Origin: Hungatella effluvii
GTDB lineage: Bacteria; Bacillota; Clostridia; Lachnospirales; Lachnospiraceae
DNA: 64,000 bases
Reading direction: 5' to 3'
Assembly: GCF_003201875.1 (NCBI RefSeq)
Contig: NZ_QJKD01000021.1
Location: 35,120-99,119 of the forward strand
The position numbers were made by a program, and so were the translations under genes. This document shows positions 1-8,826 of the stretch, one piece after another; positions within the stretch are counted from its first letter, which is position 1; each line of letters starts with the position of its first letter. Below the pieces are notes generated by a model. The model was given only the letters and a program-made list of their open reading frames with translations, had not been told where the DNA came from and did no database searches.

Positions 1-1
1 C

Positions 2-1492
2 GGCGACATTATGTCTGTCTATACCAATGACGTGGATACCTTAAGACAGCTGATCAGCCAGAGTATTCCGCAGGTGGTAAGTTCAGCCGTCACCATCGTG
101 ACAACGCTGGTCAGCATGATCGTACTGGACATTCCGCTGACCGCGGTGACGCTTATCATGACGGGGCTCATGCTGTTTGCCACATCGAAGCTGGGCGGCA
201 AATCGGCGGCTTATTTTATCCGGCAGCAGAAAGATCTGGGAACCGTAAACGGTTTCATCGAGGAGATGATGGATGGGCAGAAGGTGGTCAAGGTGTTCTG
301 CCATGAGGAGAAGAGCCTGGAGCAGTTCCGCAGGATCAATGAGGAACTGCGGGAGAGTGCCAATCTGGCCAACAAGTTTTCGAATATCATGATGCCTGTC
401 AATGCGAACCTTGGAAATATCAGCTACGTGCTTTGTGCAGTCGTAGGTGCGGTCATGGCGCTGGGCGGCTATTGGGGGCTGACGCTGGGAACTCTGGTTT
501 CATTTTTAACGCTCAACAAGAACTTTACACAGCCTGTTACTCAGATCAGCCAGCAGATGAACAGCATCGTCATGGCCATGGCCGGAGCGGAGCGTATTTT
601 CCAAATGCTGGACGAAGAGCCGGAGGAAGATCACGGCTATGTGGAACTGGTCAACGCGGATATGACGCCTGACGGCAGCATCACGGAAACAAAGGAGAGA
701 ACCGGTATGTGGGCGTGGAAGCATCCCCATCAGAAGGACGGGACCGTTACCTATACAAAACTGGAAGGCGATGTGACGTTCAACGATGTAGATTTTGGCT
801 ATGACGACAACAAGATCGTGCTGCACGGCATCAGGCTTTACGCCACGCCGGGACAGAAGATCGCGTTCGTCGGAAGCACGGGAGCCGGAAAGACCACCAT
901 CACCAACCTGATTAACCGGTTCTATGACATTCAGGACGGAAAGATCCGCTATGACAACATCAACATCAATAAGATCAAGAAGTCGGATTTAAGGCGGTCC
1001 ATGGGAATGGTCCTTCAGGATACCCACTTATTTACTGGAAGCGTTGTCGATAACATCCGGTACGGACGCCTTGATGCGACGGATGAGGAGTGTATCGCGG
1101 CCGCGAAGCTGGCCAACGCCCATGGCTTTATCAAACGACTTCCGGACGGCTATGATACCATGCTGACCGGAGACGGGGCAAACCTAAGCCAGGGCCAGCG
1201 TCAGCTTCTTTCCATTGCCAGAGCCGCGGTTGCAGACCCGCCTGTGCTGATTCTCGACGAGGCCACCTCCTCCATCGATACGCGCACCGAAACGCTGGTG
1301 CAGGAAGGCATGGACCGGCTCATGAAGGGAAGAACCACATTTGTGATCGCCCACAGGCTGTCTACCGTGCGCAATTCAGACTGCATCATGGTCCTGGAAC
1401 AGGGCAGAATTATCGAACGGGGGACCCATGAGGAACTGATCGGGGAAAGAGGCCGGTACTACCAGCTGTATACCGGAAATGCGATCGGATAA
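2..1492 (+). CDS. ABC exporter, fused permease/ATPase (5'-truncated by window)
   Basis: This is the C-terminal part of a type IV ABC exporter half-transporter, with membrane helices followed by a nucleotide-binding domain. The reading frame is open to the window edge, and the sequence before the first ATG (GDIMSVYTNDVDTLRQ) is internal to the family, so the true start lies outside. Seen are the last membrane segments (about residues 20-65 and 135-175), Walker A GSTGAGKTT near residue 290, the signature LSQGQRQ near 395 and Walker B LILDEATSS near 415. The product normally works as a homodimer or as a heterodimer with an adjacent exporter gene; a partner, if any, would be upstream. The substrate cannot be told from sequence. 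Confidence 0.93.
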   Translation, partial: GDIMSVYTNDVDTLRQLISQSIPQVVSSAVTIVTTLVSMIVLDIPLTAVTLIMTGLMLFATSKLGGKSAAYFIRQQKDLGTVNGFIEEMMDGQKVVKVFCHEEKSLEQFRRINEELRESANLANKFSNIMMPVNANLGNISYVLCAVVGAVMALGGYWGLTLGTLVSFLTLNKNFTQPVTQISQQMNSIVMAMAGAERIFQMLDEEPEEDHGYVELVNADMTPDGSITETKERTGMWAWKHPHQKDGTVTYTKLEGDVTFNDVDFGYDDNKIVLHGIRLYATPGQKIAFVGSTGAGKTTITNLINRFYDIQDGKIRYDNININKIKKSDLRRSMGMVLQDTHLFTGSVVDNIRYGRLDATDEECIAAAKLANAHGFIKRLPDGYDTMLTGDGANLSQGQRQLLSIARAAVADPPVLILDEATSSIDTRTETLVQEGMDRLMKGRTTFVIAHRLSTVRNSDCIMVLEQGRIIERGTHEELIGERGRYYQLYTGNAIG

Positions 1493-1563
1493 GCGGCCTG
1501 AACCCGGCGCCTGGCATATCTGGGCTGTATCTGGCATAATGCCGGAACTTTTTTACAAATCAT

Positions 1564-1592
1564 TTGCCCGTTATACCTTTAAGTATTATAAT
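1564..1592 (+). promoter_or_regulatory. sigma-A-type promoter of the chemoreceptor gene
   Basis: TTGCCC at 1564-1569 and TATAAT at 1587-1592 are separated by 17 bp. The implied start near 1599 leaves almost no leader before the ribosome binding site at 1600-1608 of the chemoreceptor gene. Confidence 0.6.
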
Positions 1593-1613
1593 GGTCAGTA
1601 AGGAGGGGGCAAA

Positions 1614-3674
1614 ATGATCGAAAATGTTGAAAAAGCAAAGAATCACGCGCCGGAAAAGACGGGGAGAAAGGAAAAAAGGGCGACCGTATCCGGAAAGATT
1701 AATAAGTGCCTGATCAGCATCCTGTTCCCGGCGCTGGCAGTCCTGATTTTTGTTACCTGCTATATCGCCGCGCTGGCGGTTACCAACCTGAGCTATCAGG
1801 TGACCGAGGGCCAGACGAAGAATGCGGTGGACACGGTAGATGAGTTCTTTAACGGCAAGAAGAGCGCTGTGGGAATCTTAAGCTATAATGAAGAGCTCCG
1901 CCGGCTGCTGGAAGAGGCGCCGACCGCGGAGCAGATTGCCGGGGCGCCGGGGAAAGAGGCGGCGGTTACGCTGCTGGAGCGTGCCTACGACACCATGGTT
2001 TCCGACGGAGTTCAAGCCGTATGGCTGGCCGGTATCGGCAACGACACGTATCTGATGCAGACCGGAGAGGCGTGGGCCGCCGATCTGGCCGGTATTGACT
2101 GGGACGAACAGGTATTGGAGACGATGGGGCCGGTCGTGACGGATCCGTTTCACGATCCGGTTACCGGAAAGATGGTTATCTCTGTCGTGGCTCCGGTTCT
2201 TTCTATGGATGGCAGCAGTATTATCGGATACGTTGGATTTGACGTGTTCCAGGACCATTTTTCACAGCTGCTCCAGGATATCAGAATTGGTAAGGGAGGC
2301 ACGCTGGAACTGGTTACGGGCGATGAGTCCCTGGTATACAGCTTCGATGCCAGCCTTATTAACAGGGCGGTGGATGAGGTGGATAACCTGAGCCAGGAAT
2401 ACATAGACGGCATCCGGAACCAGTATACCGGCGCCTTAACGTATACATATGAAGGAAAAAAGTATTACTCTATCTTTGCGAAGAGCGAAGCGACGGGATG
2501 GGCCACAGTCGGCAGCATACCGGTGGAGGAGATCAACGCCCCCAGGAATCAGCTGATCGCGGTCATGGTGGTGATCTCAGTTCTCATACTGATTGCGGTT
2601 ATGGTCATAGTGATCAGGCTGGTAAGAAAACTTCTTTCTCCGCTTTACGACATTGCGGTCAAGGTGGAGGGCTTTTCCAGGGGAGATTTCAGCGTGGATC
2701 TGAAGAACGACAGCGACGATGAGATCGGCCTGCTGGCGGCCAGTGTGAGGGGGACCATCCAGTCTCTCAAGGACATGATCTCCAATGCGACAACGGTCCT
2801 CGCTGAACTCTCTGACGGAAACCTGTGCCTTACGGTAGACGGTGTCTATGAGGGAGAATTCGGGAAGATCAAGGAGGCGCTGGAGGAAATCTCCGCTTCC
2901 TTAAATGATACACTGGGGCGGATCTACGAGAGCGCCGATCAGGTATCCGAAGGGGCGGCACAGCTTTCCTTCGGAGCCCAGTCCCTCTCCCAGGGAGCGG
3001 CTGAGCAGGCGGGAGCCATCGAGAATCTGGCCGCGGCCATTCATGAGGTCTCCAACCAGGTGGATCATAATGCGGGGAATGCGAAGGCGGCCAGCGATAA
3101 GTCGAAGGAACTGGGCGGTGAGATTCTGGAGCAGAACCAGCAGATGAAGAAGCTGATTGCGGCCATGGACGAGATCCGGAAGAATTCCGGCGAGATCGGG
3201 GAGATCATCAGGGTTATTGAAGACATCGCGTTTCAGACGAATCTGCTGGCGCTGAACGCTGCCGTGGAAGCTGCAAGGGCCGGTGACGCGGGCAGGGGCT
3301 TTGCCGTAGTGGCGGAGGAGATCCGCAGTCTGGCCGGAAAGAGCGCCGAGGCGTCGAAGAGCACTGCGGAACTGGTCGAAAAGTCGGTCAGATCCGTGAA
3401 GCACGGGGCAGGGATCGCCGACACAGCGGCCCAGGCGCTGGAAACCGTGGCCCAGGAATCCGTGAAGATGACCGATACGGTCGACCGGATATCGAAGGCA
3501 TCGGCGGAACAGTCCCGCTCCATTACCGAGATTACCAGGAACATCACGCAGATTGCCTCTGTGGTGCAGACCAACTCGGCGACGGCGGAGGAGAGCGCAG
3601 CGGCCAGCGAGGAATTGTCGAGTCAGGCGCAGCTGCTGAAGGACTATGTCTCCAGATTTCAGCTGGATAAATAA
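1614..3674 (+). CDS. methyl-accepting chemotaxis protein
   Basis: This membrane chemoreceptor would pass an extracellular signal to CheA/CheW. Visible features are a first membrane segment near residues 32-58, an extracytoplasmic region of about 250 residues resembling a double Cache sensor, and a second membrane segment near 312-335 (VMVVISVLILIAVMVIVIRL). A HAMP linker follows, then a long signalling coiled coil with the conserved hairpin tip IEDIAFQTNLLALNAAVEAA near residue 540. There is no CheR-tethering pentapeptide at the C terminus. The start has a strong site (AAGGAGGGG) 5-6 nt upstream. It stands alone between its own promoter and a terminator; no other chemotaxis genes are in the window. 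The ligand is unknown. Confidence 0.95.
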   Translation: MIENVEKAKNHAPEKTGRKEKRATVSGKINKCLISILFPALAVLIFVTCYIAALAVTNLSYQVTEGQTKNAVDTVDEFFNGKKSAVGILSYNEELRRLLEEAPTAEQIAGAPGKEAAVTLLERAYDTMVSDGVQAVWLAGIGNDTYLMQTGEAWAADLAGIDWDEQVLETMGPVVTDPFHDPVTGKMVISVVAPVLSMDGSSIIGYVGFDVFQDHFSQLLQDIRIGKGGTLELVTGDESLVYSFDASLINRAVDEVDNLSQEYIDGIRNQYTGALTYTYEGKKYYSIFAKSEATGWATVGSIPVEEINAPRNQLIAVMVVISVLILIAVMVIVIRLVRKLLSPLYDIAVKVEGFSRGDFSVDLKNDSDDEIGLLAASVRGTIQSLKDMISNATTVLAELSDGNLCLTVDGVYEGEFGKIKEALEEISASLNDTLGRIYESADQVSEGAAQLSFGAQSLSQGAAEQAGAIENLAAAIHEVSNQVDHNAGNAKAASDKSKELGGEILEQNQQMKKLIAAMDEIRKNSGEIGEIIRVIEDIAFQTNLLALNAAVEAARAGDAGRGFAVVAEEIRSLAGKSAEASKSTAELVEKSVRSVKHGAGIADTAAQALETVAQESVKMTDTVDRISKASAEQSRSITEITRNITQIASVVQTNSATAEESAAASEELSSQAQLLKDYVSRFQLDK

Positions 3675-3693
3675 GCCTTGAGATTCAGCCTTA

Positions 3694-3727
3694 ACACGGG
3701 GGATTGCCGGTAGGCAATCCCCCGTGT
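3694..3727 (+). terminator. strong hairpin after the chemoreceptor gene
   Basis: A perfect 15-bp stem (ACACGGGGGATTGCC with its complement) encloses a GGTA tetraloop 20 nt after the chemoreceptor stop codon. The tail is only weakly T-rich. Confidence 0.75.
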
Positions 3728-3769
3728 CTGGATAAACTTTCGAATTTTTGTATTTTTTATAAAAAACTG

Positions 3770-3798
3770 TTGCAATTTAAAAACAGGTATGCTATACT
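3770..3798 (+). promoter_or_regulatory. promoter of tRNA-Trp
   Basis: TTGCAA at 3770-3775 and TATACT at 3793-3798 with 17-bp spacing lie about 40 nt before the tRNA, as expected for a stable-RNA promoter. Confidence 0.7.
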
Positions 3799-3837
3799 CT
3801 CATAGTGTTCAGATGAAACATGAATGAAACAAGCCAT

Positions 3838-3908
3838 AGGGGAATAGTTCAATGGTAGAGCAACGGTCTCCAAAACCGTAAATGGGGGTTCGAGCCCCTC
3901 TTCCCCTG
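3838..3908 (+). tRNA. tRNA-Trp (anticodon CCA)
   Basis: A complete cloverleaf can be drawn by hand. The acceptor stem is AGGGGAA paired with TTCCCCT, and the D arm is GTTC/GAGC. The anticodon stem ACGGT/ACCGT has loop CTCCAAA, giving anticodon CCA at 3870-3872. The T arm contains GTTCGAGCC. The 3' CCA is not encoded. It has its own promoter and a terminator hairpin follows. Confidence 0.97.
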
Positions 3909-3934
3909 CTCAGTAAAAAGCGTGAACGGATAAG

Positions 3935-3984
3935 AAAAAGCTGGAAAGTCCTTGATCAGTAAGGAGTTCCGGCTTTTCTTTTTT
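3935..3984 (+). terminator. Rho-independent terminator of tRNA-Trp
   Basis: AAAAGCTGGAA pairs with TTCCGGCTTTT (one G-U pair), with an extra inner stem (TCCTT with AAGGA), followed by CTTTTTT. Confidence 0.85.
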
Positions 3985-4099
3985 GCGGAGTAAGAGCGGC
4001 ATACGCATTCTTTATGCTTCCCTTTGAATACCGGATGTGTTATAATTTTAAAAAGAATATATGTTCGGGCTGAAGACCACTTTATGATGAGGTGCCTAT

Positions 4100-4441
4100 A
4101 TGAAAAAAGCGATACTATACAAGATCAGTTATCTGGTTGAAGTGGATGAAGAAGAGGTCAGCGACCACAAGGGGAAAGAGAAGTTCTGGAAGCTGGCATG
4201 GGGCAAACTGCCGGAGCAGGAGATTGTGCTGGATGATCAGCATAAGGCGGAATGGCAGTCAACCAGCACGATTTATCTGGATCCGCTGACGATGAACTGC
4301 GGCCAGTGCGCGAAGTGTCATGGCTGGACCACGGACCGGGAGAAGCCTGATCCGATCCGGGGATTGTCGAACGGAGCGACGGTGAACGGAGAGCTGCTCT
4401 GTGACGAGTGCCTGCCGGAACATCACCCGTGGGCTTTTTGA
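4100..4441 (+). CDS. hypothetical protein with C-terminal zinc-ribbon-like cysteines
   Basis: I do not recognise the family. The 113-residue product begins with a hydrophobic-then-acidic stretch (ILYKISYLVEVDEEEV) and ends in a cysteine-rich part, with CGQCAKCHGW near residue 72 and CDECLPEHH near residue 103. Together these give two Cys pairs suited to binding a metal ion. A GAGGTG site precedes the ATG. It lies in the same direction as the downstream phosphoesterase with a 95-nt gap, so co-transcription is possible but unproven. Confidence 0.7.
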   Translation: MKKAILYKISYLVEVDEEEVSDHKGKEKFWKLAWGKLPEQEIVLDDQHKAEWQSTSTIYLDPLTMNCGQCAKCHGWTTDREKPDPIRGLSNGATVNGELLCDECLPEHHPWAF

Positions 4442-4536
4442 GACTGTGAAGTGCCCGGAATCGGTTGCTGTTAATCCCCTGGGGAATATGATATACTAAA
4501 CGAATTCGTATTTGCAAAAAACAGCCGGGAGGAATT

Positions 4537-5058
4537 ATGGGAGATATCTATCTGATTTCTGACACACACTTTGGTGATTCGGGGGCCATCCTCAGATATG
4601 AGGGAAGACCCTTTCAGGACGGAAGAGAAATGAATGAACAGATGATCGAGAACTGGAACCGTGTGGCCGGAGCGGAGGACACGGTGTACCATCTTGGGGA
4701 TTTTGCCTGCTACTTAAGCAGGGAAGAGATTAAGGAGATTGCTAACCGCCTGAACGGGAGAAAGATACTAATAGCAGGTAATCATGACCGGATGTTCACG
4801 ACCAGGGACTGGCTGGACTTTGGCTTCGATGAGGTGTATTTTCTGCCTGCCGTGCTGGAGGATTTTTACATCCTGTCCCATGAGCCTGTGTATGTGAATA
4901 TCAACAGCCCTTATGCCAATATCTTCGGTCATGTACATGGGAATCCCATGTACCAGGACGTATCCGCCAGAAGCTTCTGCGCCTGTGTGGAGCGGATTGG
5001 TTATGCGCCTGTCCCCTTCGAATCGGTGAAGCAGGCGATCCTGGATCAAAACAGGTAG
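4537..5058 (+). CDS. small metallophosphoesterase
   Basis: This is a calcineurin-like metal-dependent phosphoesterase of 173 residues. The metal-binding motifs occur in order: DTHFGD near residue 8, GDFA near residue 54, GNHDR near residue 84 and HVHG near residue 131. Family members hydrolyse phosphodiesters or phosphomonoesters with two metal ions, and the specific substrate is unknown. The length fits single-domain bacterial members. The site GGGAGG lies 7 nt before the ATG. Confidence 0.9.
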   Translation: MGDIYLISDTHFGDSGAILRYEGRPFQDGREMNEQMIENWNRVAGAEDTVYHLGDFACYLSREEIKEIANRLNGRKILIAGNHDRMFTTRDWLDFGFDEVYFLPAVLEDFYILSHEPVYVNINSPYANIFGHVHGNPMYQDVSARSFCACVERIGYAPVPFESVKQAILDQNR

Positions 5059-5309
5059 AGGAGCGTTTTTTACCGGCATGTCCCTGTAATGCGGACAGTT
5101 GTGCGGGAAGGCACGAACCCTCTGGTCGTTTTATATGAAAATAATAGGGTATTTCTGTAAAAATAGATGACGTACAAAGTTATAAATGAGAATCATTCCC
5201 GACATTAGTATTTGGTGATTGCAAAAGTGCATAGTGGTAAATCACAGACATCCTTCAAACAAAGCAAAATGCACAAGAAAAGGTGACATTTCTATTCATG
5301 AAACGTAAT

Positions 5310-5338
5310 TTGACAAATTGCGTCAGAAGTGATATAAA
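5310..5338 (+). promoter_or_regulatory. promoter of the HPr-like gene
   Basis: A consensus TTGACA at 5310-5315 and TATAAA at 5333-5338 with 17-bp spacing lie 47 nt before the HPr-like start. The rest of the gap 5059-5379 shows no gene. It is AT-rich and includes TGAGAATCATTCCC at 5187, too weak to call an iron-regulator box. Confidence 0.75.
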
Positions 5339-5385
5339 TGTTTCAACAACTTTTTAACTGTTTATTTTGAGAAGGAGTCATGATT

Positions 5386-5628
5386 ATGAAACAGTATAAG
5401 ATTATGTTACCAGGCGTTGCCGAAGCAAAAGAGTTTGTTGCTGCTGCTACAAAATGTGATTTCGATATAGACGTATATTACAATAGAGTGACCATCGACG
5501 CAAAGTCTATATTAGGTGTGTTGAGCCTTGATTTAACGAAGGCTCTTACCGTGGAGTTCAACGGAGAGAATGTAGAATTCGAAACATACTTATTGGAAAA
5601 AGCACCGAGCAGGATTCATGCGGCATAA
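5386..5628 (+). CDS. HPr-fold protein lacking the phosphorylatable histidine
   Basis: This 80-residue protein has the HPr layout. The segment VTIDAKSILGVLSLDL matches the HPr helix-2 region around Ser46 (NAKSIMGVMSL in HPr). The active-site loop that would read GIHARPA is replaced by GVAEAKEF, so the His15 phosphoacceptor of the PTS is absent. It therefore cannot pass phosphate in the usual way and may be a regulatory paralogue; this is inference. ATG 5386 is preferred over ATG 5380 because GAAGGAG at 5371-5377 is 8 nt from the former and 2 nt from the latter. It is monocistronic, with its own promoter and a terminator at 5652-5698. Confidence 0.85.
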   Translation: MKQYKIMLPGVAEAKEFVAAATKCDFDIDVYYNRVTIDAKSILGVLSLDLTKALTVEFNGENVEFETYLLEKAPSRIHAA

Positions 5629-5651
5629 GCAGCAGGACACTCGACAAGCGA

Positions 5652-5698
5652 CAGGAAAGGGAATTGTGATCCATGGGGACACAGTTCCCTTTTTCTGT
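5652..5698 (+). terminator. terminator after the HPr-like gene
   Basis: AAAGGGAA.TTGTG pairs with CACAG.TTCCCTTT with one internal mismatch, followed by a short T-rich stretch (TTTTTCTGTC). Confidence 0.75.
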
Positions 5699-5800
5699 CT
5701 GCCGGCCGCGATGCGGGGTGGGGCTGGCAGCAGCGGCAGTGGTTATGATGGCTGTCACAGGCTGGTTTAAGAACTTCGTTCAGGAAAGGAGGGTACCGGA

Positions 5801-8179
5801 ATGGCTGACGGGGAAAAGAAAGTAATTAAAATATCGGTCCGCAACCTGGTGGAATTCGTGATGCGTTCCGGTGACCTGGACAACAGGCGGACAGCAGGGG
5901 CAGAGAAGACGGCCATGCAGGAGGGAAGCCGGATACACCGGAAGATCCAGCGGCGCATGGGGGCGGATTACCACGCGGAGGTTGTATTAAAGCATCTGGT
6001 GGAGGAAGAGCAGTTTGAGATCCTGGTGGAGGGCCGGGCCGACGGCATTATAGAGGCGCCATCGGGCGTCACCATCGACGAGATCAAGGGCGTCTACATG
6101 GATCTCTATTATCTGAACGAACCCATCGAGGTCCACATGGCTCAGGCCATGTGCTACGGCTATTTCTACTGCTTCGATCATCAGCTGACCGGGGCCGTAA
6201 TGCAGCTGACCTACTGTAATATCGAGACGGAAGAGATCAAGCGTTTCCAGTCGGAGAAAAGCTTTGAGGAGCTGGAAAACTGGTTTGCCGGACTGATCCA
6301 CGAGTACGTGAAGTGGGCCGATTACTTATACCACCACGGCCTGCGGCGGGATGAGTCCATTAAGGAGCTGGAATTTCCTTATCCCTACCGGAAGGGGCAG
6401 AAGGAGCTGGCAGTATCGGTCTACCGCAGCATTGCGCGTAAGAAGAATCTGTTTATTCAGGCGCCCACCGGAATTGGAAAGACGCTGTCCACCGTCTATC
6501 CGGCGTTAAAAGCCATCGGCGAGGGCCTTGGGGACAAGCTGTTTTATCTGACGGCGAAGACCATCACGCGCGGAGTGGCGGAGGAGACGTATGAGATTCT
6601 GCGGAAAGGCGGCCTGTACTTCAGCACGGTCACGATTACGGCAAAGGAGAAGCTCTGCTTCCTGGAGAAGCCGGAGTGCAATCCGGACGCCTGTCCCTAT
6701 GCCAAAGGCCATTTCGACCGGGTGGGGGATGCGGTGTTTGACGTGATTCACCAGGAAGCGGGGATCACCAGGGAGACGGTCTTAAAGTATGCGGAGCAGC
6801 ATCGGGTATGTCCCTTCGAATTCTGCCTCGATATCAGCAACTGGGTCGACGGTATCATCTGCGACTACAACTATGTATTTGACCCCAATATCAGGCTGAA
6901 ACGGTATTTTTCCGAGGGAATATCGGGAGACTATCTGTTCCTTGTGGATGAGGCGCACAATCTCGTGCCCAGGGCGAGGGAGATGTACAGCGCGGTGGTG
7001 TATAAGGAGGACTTTCTTCTTATTAAAAAGATCGTGAAACCGAAGGACCAGAAGCTGGCCGGGCTTTTAGACCGGTGCAACAAGCAGCTGCTGGAGATGA
7101 AGCGGGAATGCGAGGGCTACACGATCCTGACGGATATCAAACTGTTTATGACTGCCGTCATGTCGCTGTTCGGTGAGATGGAGAAATTCATGGACAGCTT
7201 TCCGGAATTTGAGGACCGCGATCTGGTGCTGGATTTTTACTTTGCGCTACGGGATCTGCTGAACACCTATGACCGGGTGGATGAGAATTACCGGATCTAT
7301 ACGGAATTTTTATCGGACGGACGCTTCATGCTCCGGCTTTTCAATATGAATCCGGCGAAAAACTTGAAAGAGTGCCTGGATAAGGGCAACAGCACCGTGT
7401 TTTTCTCTGCCACATTGCTGCCTGTCCAGTATTACAAGGAGTTGCTGAGCGGGAATCAGGAGGAGTACGCCGTGTACGCGGAATCCCCCTTCGACCGGGA
7501 CAAACGGCTCCTGCTGGCGGCAAATGACGTCAGCAGCCGCTACACGAGAAGAAATGAGCGGGAATTCAAGAAGATCGTCGAGTATATCCGGAGGATTGTC
7601 TCGGCCCATGCGGGTAACTATATGGTATTTCTGCCATCCTATCAATATATGCGGGAGGTGGAACAACTGCTTGCCGGGATGGATGAGAGTGGGAAGGAGT
7701 TCGCATGGCTCGCCCAGTCGTCCCACATGACAGAACAGGAGCGGGAGGTTTTTCTGGAGGAGTTTCAGGAGGACAGGGAGGATTCCTTCGTGGGTCTGTG
7801 TGTGATGGGCGGCGTGTTTTCGGAGGGGATCGATTTAAAGGAAGGACGGCTCATCGGGGCGATTATCGTGGGGACAGGGCTTCCCATGGTGTGCACGGAG
7901 CAGGAGATCCTTAAGGGATATTTCGATGAGAAGGAGCAGAAGGGCTTCGACTACGCGTATCAGTATCCCGGTATGAACAAGGTGATGCAGGCGGCCGGGC
8001 GGGTGATCCGAACCGTGTCGGATGAGGGCGTGATCGCCCTGCTGGACGACCGATTTTTAAAACCGGACTATCAGGCCCTGTTCCCCAGGGAATGGGATGG
8101 CTATTACGCCGTGAACTTAAACAGCGTGTCCGGGATTGTGACAGAATTCTGGGAAGAAAGGGAGAGACAAAAGCTATGA
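5801..8179 (+). CDS. XPD/DinG-type iron-sulfur helicase with N-terminal PD-(D/E)XK nuclease domain
   Basis: This is a superfamily 2 DNA helicase of the Rad3/XPD/DinG group, 792 residues. Residues 1-190 resemble a Cas4/RecB-like PD-(D/E)XK nuclease (GSRIHRKIQ near 42, EGRADGII near 78, TIDEIKG near 92). Walker A APTGIGKT is near residue 220, DEAH in LVDEAHNL near 382, and the C-terminal motif VI QAAGRVIRT near 729. Cysteines near 285, 293, 297, 336 and 341, between Walker A and the DEAH box, fit the 4Fe-4S cluster of XPD helicases. The role is probably DNA repair or replication-fork processing. It overlaps the next gene by 4 nt (ATGA). Confidence 0.92.
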   Translation: MADGEKKVIKISVRNLVEFVMRSGDLDNRRTAGAEKTAMQEGSRIHRKIQRRMGADYHAEVVLKHLVEEEQFEILVEGRADGIIEAPSGVTIDEIKGVYMDLYYLNEPIEVHMAQAMCYGYFYCFDHQLTGAVMQLTYCNIETEEIKRFQSEKSFEELENWFAGLIHEYVKWADYLYHHGLRRDESIKELEFPYPYRKGQKELAVSVYRSIARKKNLFIQAPTGIGKTLSTVYPALKAIGEGLGDKLFYLTAKTITRGVAEETYEILRKGGLYFSTVTITAKEKLCFLEKPECNPDACPYAKGHFDRVGDAVFDVIHQEAGITRETVLKYAEQHRVCPFEFCLDISNWVDGIICDYNYVFDPNIRLKRYFSEGISGDYLFLVDEAHNLVPRAREMYSAVVYKEDFLLIKKIVKPKDQKLAGLLDRCNKQLLEMKRECEGYTILTDIKLFMTAVMSLFGEMEKFMDSFPEFEDRDLVLDFYFALRDLLNTYDRVDENYRIYTEFLSDGRFMLRLFNMNPAKNLKECLDKGNSTVFFSATLLPVQYYKELLSGNQEEYAVYAESPFDRDKRLLLAANDVSSRYTRRNEREFKKIVEYIRRIVSAHAGNYMVFLPSYQYMREVEQLLAGMDESGKEFAWLAQSSHMTEQEREVFLEEFQEDREDSFVGLCVMGGVFSEGIDLKEGRLIGAIIVGTGLPMVCTEQEILKGYFDEKEQKGFDYAYQYPGMNKVMQAAGRVIRTVSDEGVIALLDDRFLKPDYQALFPREWDGYYAVNLNSVSGIVTEFWEERERQKL

Positions 8180-8685
8180 TGAAACTGAGACTTCGGCCCT
8201 GCAAGAGGGAAGACGGCAGGGAAGTAATGAAATGGTTCTCCGATGAGAGGCAGATGCGCATGTGGTGCCGCGACGGATTTACCTTTCCGCTGACGGACGG
8301 GCAGATGGACGCCTATTACGCGGAGCTGGAGCGCGATCCCCGTGCATGGGGCTTTACGGCCCTGGATGAAGACGGGAAACCGGTCGGAAGCTTTAAGATG
8401 GCTGCTGCGGATTATGAGGCGGACAGCGTCCATATGGGATACATTGTCCTGGCACCGGAGGTGAGAGGACGCGGCGTGGGGCAGCAGATGGTGTCCATGG
8501 CCGTAACGTACGCCGTGGAGCTGCTCGGTATGAAGCGGGTGACGCTCAAGGTATTCGACTGCAATCCAGGCGCGAAGCACTGCTACGAAAAGGTGGGATT
8601 CCGGGAAGAGGAGTATCGAAAGGAAGACTTTCCTTACCGGGAGGAGATGTGGGGGAATTCTCTGATGGCATACAACCGGCACTGA
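8176..8685 (+). CDS. GNAT family N-acetyltransferase (RimJ/RimL-like)
   Basis: This acetyl-CoA-dependent N-acetyltransferase has the acetyl-CoA motif VRGRGVGQQMVSMAV in the middle and a C-terminal NPGAKHCYEKVGF motif. The frame is open upstream to 8092, but the start at 8176 is chosen because it overlaps the helicase stop as ATGA, giving the usual ~169-residue GNAT length. It is translationally coupled to the helicase; a functional link is not implied. The substrate is unknown. Confidence 0.88.
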   Translation: MMKLRLRPCKREDGREVMKWFSDERQMRMWCRDGFTFPLTDGQMDAYYAELERDPRAWGFTALDEDGKPVGSFKMAAADYEADSVHMGYIVLAPEVRGRGVGQQMVSMAVTYAVELLGMKRVTLKVFDCNPGAKHCYEKVGFREEEYRKEDFPYREEMWGNSLMAYNRH

Positions 8686-8733
8686 CCGGGCGGTCCCTGC
8701 CGAAGCGTGTGTGAAAATCACTTTCCGAGTTAC

Positions 8734-8808
8734 AGTTCACCGCCCCTTTGTCAGTCCCTGCCGCCAGAGCAGGCCGGACGGCAGGGACTGACAAAGGGGC
8801 CGTGAACT
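8734..8808. repeat. long near-perfect hairpin between convergent genes
   Basis: A 21-bp perfect stem (8743-8763 with 8779-8799) and an outer 7-bp stem AGTTCAC/GTGAACT, separated by a C-C mismatch and one G-C pair, enclose a 15-nt loop. There is no T-tract. The ends (ACAGTTCACCGCCCC) resemble those of the large palindrome at 60347-60635 (ACAGTCCACTCCCC). It may serve as a bidirectional terminator between the acetyltransferase and lysR-type genes, or be a degenerate copy of that repeat family. Confidence 0.8.
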
Positions 8809-8826
8809 GACGCTCCGCCGGGGCGC

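Noticed and set aside
5186..5200. Possible Fur/PerR-type box TGAGAATCATTCCC
   Set aside because: Only one half-site is good; the other half lacks symmetry, and the gene downstream has no iron or oxidative role.
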